From assembly GCA_003342815.1 (NCBI GenBank), contig PTEX01000409.1, positions 311,121-375,120 on the forward strand: a stretch of 64,000 nucleotides of DNA, in the 5' to 3' direction. Position 1 is the first letter of the stretch, and every line of letters begins with the position of its first letter. The notes under the pieces are model-generated. The model saw nothing but the letters and a program-made list of their open reading frames with translations, was not told the DNA's origin and made no database searches. The position numbers and the translations under genes are program-made. Positions 49,409 to 62,326 of this stretch are shown here, piece by piece. The DNA is from Eudromia elegans. Its lineage: Eukaryota; Chordata; Aves; Tinamiformes; Tinamidae.

Positions 49409-49483
49409 GAAAATCTGCTTTTGAAGGGGCATTTCTGTACAGAGTGGCACCGGCAAAGATTGACAGCTACAGACGCTATAACA
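49409..49483 (+). CDS. SH3KBP1: Candidate SH3KBP1 cassette exon (25 residues, phase 1/phase 1)
   Basis: The exon lies between the acceptor TGTCAG and the donor AACA|GTGAGTG. It is 75 nt long, divisible by three, and enters and leaves in phase 1, so inclusion or skipping keeps the frame between 44444 and 59831. In that phase it is fully open: RKSAFEGAFLYRV, then APAKIDSYRRYN, with the last base starting a Ser codon. In the canonical mammalian protein as I recall it the flanking residues are adjacent, so this would be an insert in the SH3B-SH3C linker. It is basic and carries three Tyr (LYR, SYR, RYN), so it could add phosphorylation sites; that is inference. The strong donor, the long AG-free tract upstream and TGCATG motifs downstream support a regulated, possibly neuron- or muscle-enriched exon. 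Expression is not shown. Confidence 0.62.
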
Positions 49484-49688
49484 GTGAGTGTGTTTCAACC
49501 TCCCCAAGCCGCGCTGCAGGCAGTGGTAGTGCTCAGTCCCTGTGTGACTTACCTATACCTGTAGAAGTGCGCGACGGCTCCTCACTCACGGCTCCCCCAC
49601 GTGCATCTACCTGTGTGTAAGCTAAAGGCAGTTGGCTGCTGCTGAACTGTCTATCCTCGATGCAATGAGAATGCACTCGTTCTTCCTG

Positions 49689-49694
49689 TGCATG
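49689..49694 (+). promoter_or_regulatory. TGCATG (Rbfox-type) element 1
   Basis: TGCATG lies 206 nt downstream of the cassette exon, within CTGTGCATGTATGTG. Downstream UGCAUG motifs typically promote inclusion through Rbfox proteins. The motif match is exact; the function is inferred from position. Confidence 0.45.
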
Positions 49695-49953
49695 TATGTG
49701 CTGTGTGTCCATGTAATGTATGTATGTGAGCCCCCAATCCACTGTGACTTATATCCGATGCGTAGGTCTCAGGTATGGAAATTAAGACCATTTGGTCCCA
49801 TTTTTTCTGCCACCTGAAACATGAAGACTGCTGATAACTACAGCTTTGAATTAGTCTCCTTCTGCTTAAAAATAGAGTTCCTATTTTCTGATTGCTAAAT
49901 GCATTGCTTTGCTTTTTCTTAAAGAACAATGTATGTGTTTAATTTTTATTTGC

Positions 49954-49959
49954 TGCATG
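49954..49959 (+). promoter_or_regulatory. TGCATG (Rbfox-type) element 2
   Basis: A second exact TGCATG, within TTGCTGCATGTTCTTCTCC, about 470 nt downstream of the cassette exon, followed by a pyrimidine stretch. Hexamers occur by chance roughly every 4 kb, so two within 300 bp is suggestive only. Confidence 0.4.
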
Positions 49960-52900
49960 TTCTTCTCCTGGCGTTCTCCCTTTACAGCAATTACTCACAG
50001 AATTTTGGTTCATATGCTTTTCTGCAAAGTATATAGGTAAAAGATACAAAGCTCCTTTCATTTCACATTAAGGATTTTGCCTTCTGCCTTCTGGAAATCT
50101 TTAACATATGCTGCTTTTCATATGCTTGTACTACCATGTTAATGCAGAAGAAGAGAGGATATTGATATCAGATGCCAGGCAGAGGAAGCAAGGAAGACAG
50201 AAATCTGTCTTTCCACCTGCTTCTTCATCCAGAAATTTAGCAGAAAGATCCTACTGAGTCACACTGGAACTCCCTGCTGGTGGCTCAGTACAAAGTGTTC
50301 AGCCCTGCCCGGCACCAGGCAGGGTGATGTGCTAGTCCTGGCATCTACTTTCCTCCCAGGCAGCTTCCTCCTTGAGACATCCAAGCTGTCCTGCCCTTCT
50401 ACCTCGCTTGTGGGCTTTGCTCTCCAGCCTCTGTGGACTTTTGGGGCTTGAATGTTCACAGCCCAAGATGAGGTGTTGAAATGGTAGTCTAGTATTCTGC
50501 TAACTTGCACTTACCAAGGCTTAAGTGGGGGTGGTGCTTTGGTTTTGGTTTGTATTTTTGCAGAAGCAGAAGCTGCTGCTTTGTGGATCCGTGATCCACA
50601 GTTCTTCACCTCTTGAGTGTTTCCCTCCCCTATTTCTCAGCTATCACTCTGTGGTTTCCCGGCCCACGGGGAAGCCTCTCCTTTCTCCAGCTTTAGCCAA
50701 GTTCTTTGTCTTTTGTGTTTTCGCCCTGTTCCTCATTGTATAGCCTTCAGGACTGCTTACGTACCACTTCAAGTGCATGCACTTAAAGTGCACACTTCTT
50801 GCAGAGACCATCATCTCCTTGGATCACTTCTGGTTTTGGGAATGCAGTTACCTATTTCACGTGGATAATGAGGATTTACAAAATAAATCAGCTGGGTATT
50901 TGGCTTCTGCCTTCAAGATCTAGCTTCAAATCAGATGCAAAGTCTGCCTTCAGAGCCTTTAATGACCTTAATCTTTACAGGAGTGTTGCTGTAGTGTTGC
51001 TTGTTAAAGTTTTTGGGAGACCTGTCCCTATACCTGTTCTCCACCGAGAGTCAAGCCACCTTTCTGGTATCCAGACCAAGGGGATGAGCCTAGGAGTAGT
51101 CAGGAAGAACTCGGTCACCATTCCAGTGGTGCTAGAGCTCTGCGTTCAGCTCTCTGTGGTGATCAGGGCTGACCTGTGGTTAGGGCACGTCATGCCACGT
51201 GGATGTCATCAAGGCTGGTTTCACTGGGTGCGTGCCTGCATGGCTCCCTGCTGGGACAACAGTATTGCTGGTAGACTAGCTGCAAGATGACAACTCAAGC
51301 CACTGCTGGGTCTGTCTCACATTGCCCATCCAACTTTTGTTTGCAAAGTTGGCCAAAGGTGCCTGGTCTTGTTTCTTGATGCTGCAGATGTATCTTAGCA
51401 TCTAGGAAAGCCATATATCCAGCTACATTTCTGGCCTGTTCACTGCTTATTGGGTCTCAACAGGAAACTGAAATGCTGAGGAAGGAATGGGTGGTACACA
51501 GAACAAGATCATCTTGGGGGCAGGTTAATCAAAATGAGAACTTGGCATTCTTACTGCTCTGTGAGATGCTATCTCCTAAGCTAACACACAGAAAGGTGAT
51601 TTCATTGCTCTTCCTGTTACGTCTGTTGGCGGCTCACTTCGTGCACACTAATGTTCTTTCACAGCACGTCTGCTGTGGATCTGGCCAACTTGTTCCACTT
51701 CATATCTTATTTATGGTCTTTATTTTTAGGCAGATATCCATGTGCTTGTGTCTCTAGTGAAAATCACTTGGAGATAATCCACAGAACTGTTTTCATTTAC
51801 AGATGTCTCTTTAAAGCAACCCAGAGCTCTCCTAATACCAAGTGTCTGATTTTTCTGTAAGTTAAGCTCAAGGATCAGTTCTTAGCTTTAGGTAATTTAT
51901 GCCCCAAAGGTGCTATTTTCTTATTCAACTGTGTCACATTACATGATCGCTCAACTTCTGAAGCAAGCTCAGAAGTTTTACTTTCCAACATATGTGAAGT
52001 ATTCAAATGATCATTTTATTTTGAAAGCACTTTCACAATGGCTGTATTTGAAAGGAATTCTTTTATGTTAGCAAGACGCCAATTTGCTAAATGCTGTGCA
52101 GTTAGTATGTAGCTGCTTCTAGAGATACTTTTCACTGGAACATGCAAGATTTCTCCTGCATAAACACCCAACATTGTCTTCATATGCTGACATGGCTTTC
52201 TGGGTCATTAGATATGCTGGGCTCCACTCGGCAGTAGCTGCAGTTCCTTTGGCCTCCTGCTCATTAAGCTGCTGTCAGTAACTTCCTGCTGCTGCATCTG
52301 CTGGATGAAGAGGGACACACAACAACAACAAATTACTCACACGTAATTTTGTTGCTCACTGCCCTCTTTTCTGCCATCCTACAACCTTCCTGCTCCTCTG
52401 CAGAAATTGCTTCTTGGAATATTTTTTTTTGTACTGGTTTAATTTTTTTTTTCTTTCTTCCTTCGCTTTTTTTCTCTTTAAAAATGCTACAACTGAGGAA
52501 TAGGGCATATACAGTGCCTGAAAATGACAGATATTTGCCTCTCTTTCTTTATGTATGGATCCACAATGCTGTCAGTAATAGATATTAGATATAATGGAAG
52601 AAGATGAGACAGGATCGTTGAAACAGAAGTCTTCGTGAGTAACTTTAAATTTGTGTTTTCTATTACTCTAGCACGTGTTTCTTTTTTTTTTCCCTTAATC
52701 CTTGAGCAACAGTGGCTAGTTAGAATTCAAAGAAATGACCGTAATTCATGCATTTGTGATATTATTAACTTCCAATTAACAGTGTCTGAATGTGAGCAAA
52801 GTTATCCAGAAACTCAAATGTCGATCTTAACAATTCTGGAGAGAGGAAGCAAGATTTTCATGTTCTCTTCAACTTCTAACTCGCTAACTAAGAAGAACAT

Positions 52901-55900
52901 AAATATGCAGCTACTACAATGAGAAATCATATCTGAGAAAGAACAATGCTAAAAAATGGGTGACGGATAATTTTCTAAGAGTAAGCAAGCATACTGTTGC
53001 CTTGAAAACAAAAGTACAAGGGGCAAGGGATGGAGTGGGGAAGAGTCGTGTTGACCGGGGAGAAACACATGAAAACCTTTCAAAGATTTGGGCTCCTCGT
53101 AGCAAGTGGGTTCCTATTAATGGCACAAAAGACCATTTTTCTGTGAGCGGCAGGGAAAGGATCCTTTTGCTTGTGGTTGCTTTTAGAGTCTTTCCCCCCA
53201 TGCAACATGCAATGTGTTCCTGTACTTGTTTGGAATAAAGGCGTTGGAAAAGGTAACTGGGAAATCGAGACGATGACGACGATGACTGCAGAGCTTGCCA
53301 ATGAACGCTGGGCTGTGTTGGCTCTTACGGTGCTCCTGGCAATGGCAGGGGCTGGGGCGAAGGCCCCGCTGTCTGCGCTGAGGGCTCCACGCTCATGCTG
53401 CAGAGGCTGCTTGCGCTGCACTGCCATTGACGCATGCTGTCCCGCCGTGGGGCAGGCCCCATGGCCCTGCTCTGTGCCCCTGCTCTGTGCATGCCCTCTT
53501 GTGAAAGCAGAAAACCTTGGGGCTGCTTGTTACACGCAAGAACCGCTGCGCTAAGGAACGCCAACGTGCTGAATGGAAGTGGCGGAGTGTTTAGACTACA
53601 AGGTTATGTTGCTGCAAGAAATATAACTGAGAAAAATAATTACTGACTAATAATGAGATAATCTGCCTTGGCCATTTGTGTATATGCCTCTTGGTTAAGA
53701 ATTTGTCTTTTGAATATGTGAGTTTATTAATCTTGAATTTCTGAAGGTTCTACATAGCTTTATTCTAACTAATGCTGAAAATGAATATTCTGCCTTTCCT
53801 GTTCTTTTGACGACTCTCCTAAACACTGCTGGGAATGGTAAGGGAATACAGGATTTTTACTGAGAGCAAGCTTGAGTCCCGCTGGGCTCTGCTGTTTCTC
53901 TGCCGCTTTGCAAGGAGGGCGGAGGAAGGCACTTCCCTTCCACCTCCTGCTGCAGTTGCCCTGCACCGCTCCACATTCTCTGCCATTCAGACTGGTCACT
54001 CGGATGCTCCGTGCTCCTCCTGGAAAGAGAAGGAGGAAGGGCCCTGTTCCCCTTACATAAAGGGCAAAAATCCCATAAGCTCCATGTATGCGGTGCTTTA
54101 TCCCATTAAACGCAGTGGGCAGCATTTAACCCTGGCTGCCAGGACGAGCGAGGCTGGGCTCAGGCCGTGTGTGGCGAGTGCTGCCGAAGGGCCGTGCTCT
54201 CCATGGCGCAGCAGAGCCTCCGCGGCCAGGGCCCCACCGTCGCACGTGGCCTCCCAAAAGCCTCTCCAATGGAAAACAAGCCTGAGTGCAGAACAAAAAG
54301 TGAAGTGGTAAACAATACCTGAACACAGAAGGCTTTGCAAAACTCACCATGTATTCCTTCTATTTTTTCCCTGCATGTTTTAACCTGTTTAGGACAATTC
54401 TTTTCCTGCTTTGAATGGAGTTAATTTTACCACAGCTGTTTATTTTTGCTTCAGTTTACACAGCCCTTTATCATCCCCATCTTTCAGCTTTAGAATCCTG
54501 GTCTGATGCCAGCACAGCTCTGGGGATGTTGTATGTTGATGAATTAAGCCTGCTGTTGTGGTCTCTTTTTAATCCCTGTTTGAGCTAATCTGTTTTGGTG
54601 CATTTCAGAATGTTGCTCTCAGGAGACCGGTACTCGTCATAGCAGGAGTGTGGTGTGTTTGAAATGTCTCGAGAAAACTAATATACCCTGTATACCCACA
54701 GAAGAAGAAAAGTGCAAAATTCCCCCAGACGTGGCTGAGAATTTAATCTTTGTGAATCTTAAATTATCTTGTATTTACAAGGAGCATGAAGCATCAGCAG
54801 GTTTTGGAGCTGTGAATGTTATTAGGGAGCCTTATTTCAGTAGTTCCATATTTTGTCACAAGCATAAGTTAGGAATGACTGACTCCTGGAGATTTTAACT
54901 TCTTGCTACTCATGCGTCATTGCTCTGGGTTTAAGCAGCTTGCTCTAAAAGCCACCTAACACTCAGGTTTGATTCTGCTTTATGGTGCTACAGAAGAATT
55001 GGCAACAATAAATTTAGGCAAAATAATAAAATTTGTCTGTGAAGTGAGACCTAAAATGGACTTCTTTTCTGAGAAGTTATAAAGCTCCTGAAAAGTTTCC
55101 CACACTTAGGACTTCTGTGATAGCAGATGCATTAGTAAACACCGAATAGATTTTATATTCATGGTTAGTGAGCTATCCAAGTGCATTTAACTGTTCAGAG
55201 CTTCTAGAAAATATGCTGTTAAATGAATAGAGAGGCCTGCCTCGTGTGGCTGTACCCTGCCCTGGATGTGTTTGGAGTATTTAGTAACCACCCTTGGAGG
55301 AAGAGCGTCGGGTGGTTTTGCAGAGAGCAGGGTGCTGAGCTGCTGCCGCGAGCTGCGTGCCTCGCTTCCTTGCCTCTCCGCAGCTAGCGCAGCCCGTGGG
55401 TGCTTCTGCTCATCGGGGCAGAGCACGGTGCCAGCCAAAGCTCTCCCCGTTCCTCGTGCCCGCGCCACAGCCAGGCCCTCCCACTAACTCTGGCGCTTTG
55501 GGCAGAATATTCCTTGCCCAAACTTCACAGCCTGACCCCACAGCCTGACAGCCCAGCTAGTTCCCAGACATCCCACTGGGCTGCATTTCTCTTGCAGGAG
55601 GACTGCCCACCCAGCTCTATTCTTTTACAAAGCTGGTTGCAGAAGTGGTGAAAAAAGCCTTGAAAAGCAGAAGTATAAAGGGAGGATGATATAGTCAGTG
55701 AGAAGATGGATGTTTTCCATTTGGGAGGAGGGATTACCTCAGTTCCATCCATTAGCCATCCGTTCCCTGTGTAGGCACAGCTAGGGAGGCACATGTAGCC
55801 AGGCCAATTGCAGCCTTGCTTGGCAGGGCTGCTCCTTTCCAAGAGGAAAAGAGGCAGGTAGGTTTAGAGAAGGACTGGTTTAAGTAGCTTCATTCGCACA

Positions 55901-58900
55901 TCTCTTGGGGGAAGAGAAATCAGATGGGATGGGATTGTAGAGTGCAGAGTCATTCTTGGGTTCCAAGTACTTTTTATGAGATTTGGATCAGGCCTGAACT
56001 GTGGAGGAAAAGCAGATTACTTCATCCTTTCAGAAGATACTTGAAGCTCAGGTTTGCTCATTTCTCTGAATTGAAAGAATGGGGGCAATCTATTAGAGAG
56101 AAAATAGATAATAAAATCATAGAGGCTTATGTGCCTCACACAGAACTGGAGATATGATAACGAAAACTGTAGTCACTTTTAGTCAAAATGTAGACCAGCA
56201 CCTCATTTAGTGCCCCACATCACCACTTTGCAGGACAAACTTCTTCTTGGGACTGTTTCCTGAGCCAGAGTTGTGCAGCAGCATTGAGAATGAGCAGCTC
56301 TTCGATTGGCATCGAGCGCAGATGGCTGATGCGAGGGCAGTCTGCTGTAGGCCTGGGGTAAGGCTGCTAATGCAAGGTGTGATCTTCATCCTAGAAGAAT
56401 GCTAATAAAAGATGAAGACTCTCTAATGAAAAACAAGTGATGACCCAGAAACAAAAGCCCAGTTCTTACTGGAACCCCTTGAAGTTTCTGAACTCCGTTT
56501 CATGCAGGCTTCAAAGATCTGGAAGTCCATACAAGACCTGTTGCATAATTCTCATAATTACTTCCATATTTTATTTGCAGCAATTGAGAAAGATCCAGCT
56601 CTAGATGTATGTCATTTTCCACAATTAGTGATATAAAAAACCTACTTTAGTAATTTATTTTAAAGATAGCTTTCCTATCCATTGCAAAGAGAGGTGATGG
56701 CTCCTATGAGATGGAACTTTGTTACTTATTGAGGGAGGTTTCAGCACGGCTTTTGCCCTCCATCACAGAGTATTTCTAGCAGATTCTGGCAAGGATGAAA
56801 GGGGGAACCTTTGTCAGAGAATAATTTTCTTATCCTGGCTTGAAGTAGATATTTTGTTTAGCAAAGAGAGGACAATCATTGAGATTTGTATAGAAGTTAG
56901 AATTGCAGAGGCTTTTTACTCAAATATTATTCATTGTAAGTTCTCTTTGAAGACAGAAGTAGTAAATAAAGATCCTTTAGTCTCTCCCTTATCCAGGACC
57001 TAGTGACTGACTTTTTGCAAGGCTGGAGCAGTCCTGCTGGCACTACTCCCATCTTTTCTGTTACTGCCTAAGACACACCAAGGCATTGGCCAGAGAGAAA
57101 GGCAGTGATGTTGCCTTCTTGGCTGGAGGGATTTACACCTTGCAGCACCCTCTACTGACCTACCCTCTATCTGCAAATGCCTTGGGGTTGTGGAATGGCT
57201 CTGCTATGGATACGTTCCATCCCTCCAGAGCGCACAGCCGGGTGGCAGTGAATACATGAGGTCCCTGGGTTTGCCTTCATGAGCTCATGAGCAGACCAAA
57301 TTCACTTCCTCGGTGATATGAAGAGCACCATCCCAACTGCTGTTACCAACCAGTGGAACCAGCCTCAAGTCTTTTTCCCCCAAACTCTTCTGGGAAAGGT
57401 GAAAGGCCTCAAGCAAAAAGATAAAGGCTTCAGCCTGTTTAAGAAAAGTCATAGTACTGTTTTATAAAACTCTTTTAAAATATTTTTATTCCCCTCCTGT
57501 GCAGTTTACGGAGCAGTTAAATTGTGCAGTGCCATCTAAACCGACCCCTGGCAGGGTGAGGAATGTGATCCCTGTGCGCTAGGTAGGTACAGCAGCCACT
57601 CACGAGGCCGGAGCGCTGAGACGTTTTACAGCACTTCCTATCTGCTTTTAGTGGGGAGCCTTCTCCAACTCTGCATCCCTGCTCGTTTTCTGTTTGGAGT
57701 ACAAAAAACCTCAGAACAGAGTGGAGTATGGTGACTTTTTTAACATTCTTGCTAAAACCCCTCCCCTGACACACAGTTCCTGAATTCCTTTTCTCATACA
57801 CCTCTGATATTAAAAGTAGTTTTAAGAGATGAGCCCCTGGCTTTCCTTATTGTGAAATTGTGCCTGTAGGCCTGAGGATGAGGAACGTTTCTGTGGTTCA
57901 GCAGGGAAGCTTAAAGGAGCCCTTGATGAATATTCCACATTTTACTGGATGACCGTGTGTCCTTATAGGGAGCTGCCAGTAAGACAGGAGGTTTCTCCTA
58001 AAGCAAGGTAGTGTTCACCTCATGTTCCCCTAAATCACAGAAAGTTGTTGTGTAGAGAATATTAGAATTTAACAGGTCTCCAACAAACCTTTCTCCTTGC
58101 ATATTCTGCCTTCCTGAACATTGTCTTGACCTACAGATTTCTTTACCAGAGAATTTATAGGTTCCTACCCCGATGTGGCGATTTCTCGAATGGGCTTTTG
58201 CCACCCTTCGCATGGCTGTGCTATGTGCCTGATTACCGAAACAATCCTGCTTAAAAAAAAGACAAAAGAAAAAAAAACCCTACAAAATAAAAAAAAACAT
58301 GTCCCAAACCTCAGAACATCATGATTTTCTGCCTTTGTTTTAATGAGCCATTATGGACTGAACATCAAGAAAATATAAATGGAACTCTACCTTGGACAAT
58401 TTTTTTTATTCATAGGTATTTTCATTGACTTCAGTGAAAGGTTCTTAATATTCTTTCTTTACATTTGCCTTGCTCTCTTTAGTGATTCTGTTCTATTTTG
58501 GGCTGGAAAATGTATTCAGATGCTTGCAGCTCAGGGTACTGTTTCATCCTATTCCTGCTGCTTGTAAGTGGCAGAGAATTGTAGAAACTGAGGCGTTATG
58601 AGGTTACTCTCCTTCTGGCAGAAAGAAATTACATGCTGGCGTACCCAAGGGAAAAGGGAAACAGAATTATATCTAATATTTACTTGATTTGGGGTGCCTA
58701 AATTTCAAGAGTGATTCTTTCTTCTGTATTAGTAGTCTATTACTATGAAAATCCATTGGAGTCGATTTGTGGGCCTCCATATCAGAAAGATGAAGAAGAT
58801 AAGAAAGCTTCTCTGTTTTCCTTTTTTGACTCACAAGATTCATGTCTGTGGCACCATGAATGTTTCTGAGCAGAATGTGAGACGCTGGGTGCCTTGTGAT

Positions 58901-59830
58901 TAGGTGGATTTAATGCATGCTCTGCAGTAGCAGCAATTGCTCTTTGTTTGTATGTTTTTTTCCCCCTCTGGAATCGTAGTTAGGCTCAATCTGTAGTGTA
59001 AGAAGGAAGATTTGAGTGATTCTCAACTGGAGGAAACCTCAGCGGGTCATTTTTGCTGCCAGTGAGTATTGGGTCTGACTCTGCACTATTCTGTAAAGTG
59101 GCTGGAACAATCACAATGTTGGATTGGTGGCCTCTCCTATTCAAAGAGCGGAAATTTTCAGATGAGTGTAGATAAATTCTCCTATTCACTGAAAGGAATA
59201 ATGCAAATCAGAATGTCGGTTTTGATTTATTATATTCCTAGAGGATGGTGCATGGGTGCTTTTCTTATGAGGCTGGCTGCTGCAGAGAGATTTAATTTTC
59301 AGCAGGGAACTTATTATGCAGCTTATTTGATTGCAAATTTGTTTAAACAGCTTTCAGCTTTATATTTCTCAGTTAGGTAATGTAGCTTTAGATACTAATT
59401 GCATAATTGGCTTGATGTGAGTCATACAGATTTAAGGTACAGTGTGCCTGGTCTGACTGCTTGTTACCTGTAATTGGTATTATAGAACAGCTGCCCCAGA
59501 CATGAATTTAACACTTTCATTTATTGGATTCTGTTCTGGATAGTCTTTTTCTAGGGATGAAGGATTTTCCTGGTAATGGGTACCTTCATAAGTACAGGTT
59601 TGATGCTGGAGCATGCATGTTTTGCAGGCTAATACACCAGTGTGATGAAATAAAATGATCATAAAAACTATAGAATGAGTGCATGGCGCAGACAGCATCT
59701 TCTTTACCGGCTCGTGTGGTTGTTTTGTTTTCCTCTAGGGGATGGGGTGGGGGATTTTCCGCTCAAAGTCTAGTTTGAAATTATTGAGTTTAACACTTAA
59801 GAATCTTTCTTTCCTCTCTGCATTTCACAG

Positions 59831-60027
59831 GCCTGAAAGATGCAACAGGCTCTGAGAGCGACGGAGGTGACTCCTGCAGCACAAAATCTGAAGGAGCCAA
59901 TGGAGGCACAACAATCCAACCCAAAAAGGTCAAGGGTGTTGGCTTTGGAGATATCTTCAAGGACAAACCTATAAAGCTACGACCAAGGTCAATAGAAGTT
60001 GACAATGACTTTCTCCCAGTGGATAAG
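59831..60027 (+). CDS. SH3KBP1: SH3KBP1 coding exon: linker before SH3C with conserved [17 protein letters not shown]
   Basis: This 197-nt exon follows CATTTCACAG and ends at AAG|GTTTGT, phase 1 in and phase 0 out. It encodes [40 protein letters not shown] and [19 protein letters not shown], ending FLPVDK. The acidic serine-rich start and the block from PKKVKG to RPRSIEV are highly conserved between SH3KBP1 and, more loosely, CD2AP, which fixes the identity. The second part is a conserved linker of uncertain role preceding SH3C. The stretch [12 protein letters not shown] appears a few residues shorter than the mammalian sequence as I recall it. The donor GTTTGT is weaker than the others. The exons for SH3C lie beyond the window. 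Confidence 0.97.
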
Positions 60028-61050
60028 GTTTGTATTGTTTCTGAATTCTCTTTTGGTGTTGGTTTAAATCAAGTTATATCAAGTTGTAAACTTGATCATT
60101 GGCAAGAACTTTGAGATTAATGTTTGTGATTTCCTGTTTTCTTTGTACAACACTGTTCTGTCCAAAACAAGACTGTGTTTTTTTTCTTTTGCCACACAGC
60201 AGAAAGTGAAATCCAGTGAAGCTGGCTGCCTGCTAGAATTGTGACTTTGCTTAAAGGTTTCTTCCTACATTTGCACTTCCATCTGTTGGTTGGGCTTTTT
60301 TCTAAGCAAATACTCATTTGGAGTACAAGACTTGAGAGGCCTTTTCAGGTCTCCACTTTCTCACATTACTATAAGAAATAATAGCTAGTTGTGTAAATTA
60401 AGAGGGGATTACAGTCACTGTGCCATCTGCCTGCAAAAAGGAAATTTTCTGAAAATACCTCAACACTTCAATTCAGTAGTAGGTTTGTTGATTTTAGAAG
60501 ATGCTTTAAAAAATTGCCCAGCTTTGTTTAAAGGGCTCTGTAAAAGGGAAAGCATATGTTATGTAATTTTATTGCATATGACCTAAAAAGAAAGTCCTGA
60601 GATTAACACCTGGCAAAAAGGACAGATTTTTTTTTAGGACAGATTACAATAAATCATCTTATTAGAGAGCATGCTTTTTCATCCAACCTCCGAAACAACA
60701 TTTCTCCTAAATTGGAAATAAAGAGGCTAGAGACAAAATGTGATGTTTCTGGTAAGCTGCAGTAGAAGAACTTCTTGAAAAATAGATATTGATCATTCTA
60801 GGATATGTTCATTAGAGAGATGACTCCTCCCCCNTCCTAATACAGTTCCCTAATGAAAGAGAAAGGTTGTCAAGTCCTTATTTTTAAGCTTAAAGAATGA
60901 GGTTTCTGTAGGGTTACTCATATTCTGAGATGTGGAGGACCGTACTGGGAGACTTGCACAACCCAGAATCCTATTTTGTTGACTCTCAGGTGACTTTAAG
61001 AGGCTCCTGAGCAGCTGTGGTTGTACCCTGGTGTGGCAGTTCCTCATGTG

Positions 61051-61150
61051 CTGTGCTGTGCTGTGCTGTGCTATGCTATGCTATGCTATGCTATGCTATG
61101 CTATGCTATGCTATGCTATGCTATGCTATGCTATGCTATGCTATGCTATG
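61051..61150. repeat. Pentanucleotide microsatellite (CTGTG)4(CTATG)16
   Basis: Four CTGTG units (61051-61070) lead into sixteen uninterrupted CTATG units (61071-61150), followed by a related GTGTG-rich run to about 61170. Both unit types differ by a single G/A transition. A five-base repeat without stop codons in two plus-strand frames generates the spurious Cys/Tyr/Ala/Met/Leu-rich frames seen here. Confidence 0.97.
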
Positions 61151-62326
61151 GCGTGGTGTGGTGTGGTCTTCAGCACTAGGTGCTTCTGCAAGGGGCCCTC
61201 AAAGCTTTGGGGGTTTTAAGCTAGGTCATTTCACTAACCTGATTTATAGCACAACCTCCCTCCCCACTGTGAGTTATAATGGTACAGCAGAAAGGGAGAT
61301 GCTGCTAAGATAGAGTGGAAACTTCTTAAGCTAGTAACACTCTTGGAAAAATGGCTAGTATTTTATTGCAATTTGGATTCTGTATTAATAGGGTAGTGGA
61401 AAGCTGAGATAATCTGAGTGTTTGAGTATAGGAAAAACTTAGATTATTTTATGGCCGGACTGTTGCTGGCTTCTTCAGAGCCTGCTCTGCTCAGCTTCTC
61501 TCCCTGGGTGGCCTGATTGCTAATTCGTGCGGGGGCTGGGGTGATGTGTTTCTACACGGGTGCAGCTGAGGTGCATCAGAGGGCAGCTCATCAGAGCAGC
61601 CCCTCTAAGAGGCAGGAGAGCAGCAGTGCTTGCTTGTGAGCTGCCCTTGAGCCAGATTCCAGTGCTGTGGCAGGGAAGTGGGGATGGCAGTTTGGGGAGG
61701 GGAGTTGCTGTGGCTTCCTTCTGCACCTGGGGTTATCTGTGATCCGTGGCTAAGGTGATGCTAGGCTTTATGAGGAGTGTGTGAGTACCAGCACATGAAG
61801 TTGGTTAAGGAAAGGCTGCATTAAAAACAACACCAACACCTTTTTAAATGAAGTCTTTTTGATTTTGTTTTTATTTTTTGTTTAACTTGATTGGCTACCT
61901 GAATGGGACTGTCTGGATAAGACTAATACCAATAAAGTTTAAGCTCACACATGGCTTTACTTAAACTTTTCTCAATTCAGACTGTGCAAAATCCTATAAC
62001 AAAGGAAATACATGCTTTAATAATGCAGATCTACAAGAGATTAATTTTTAATTATTAATTTCCTGCTACTGCCTAGGTAAGGGTAATATATCTTGTGCTG
62101 TACATAATGTTCATCTTAGTGATCCTCTTTCTTAGATTTATATGCTAGCAATCCTTATGATTGCTGTGTAACATAAGCATTCATTTCTAGGGCATTGACC
62201 TGAATTCTGATGTTGCACAAAGTTTGGTTCTCTTCAGTCTCATATGGGCAGGTCAGAATTTGTAAAAGACAAGGCTCTTCTAATGTTACATAGAGGATTT
62301 CTTTTGTCTGCTCTTTACTGTAAGCA

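Larger units (their letters stand above)
49484..59830 (+). other. SH3KBP1: SH3KBP1 intron segment after the candidate cassette exon
   Basis: This segment of about 10.3 kb runs from the donor GTGAGTG to the acceptor TTTCACAG. It holds two TGCATG elements close to the donor, a short GAC/GAT-type repeat (about 53268-53288) and a CpG-rich patch (54145-54246). Open frames at 50799-51290, 53835-54311 and 55525-55842 show no recognisable domains. No other gene or element is seen. Confidence 0.8.

Noticed and set aside
50799..51290. 163-codon plus-strand frame
   Set aside because: No recognisable domain, no matching splice sites to the SH3KBP1 frame, and composition like the surrounding intron.
53835..54311. 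158-codon plus-strand frame
   Set aside because: Open because of the CpG-rich patch; overlapping minus frames are also open and no family is recognised.
55924..56157. 77-codon plus-strand frame with a TTTCAG acceptor inside it
   Set aside because: No donor in a suitable phase and no recognisable peptide; considered chance.
61017..61313. Open frames with repeated MLCYA units
   Set aside because: They are produced by the CTATG pentanucleotide array, which lacks stops in two plus-strand frames. No coding signature outside the repeat.
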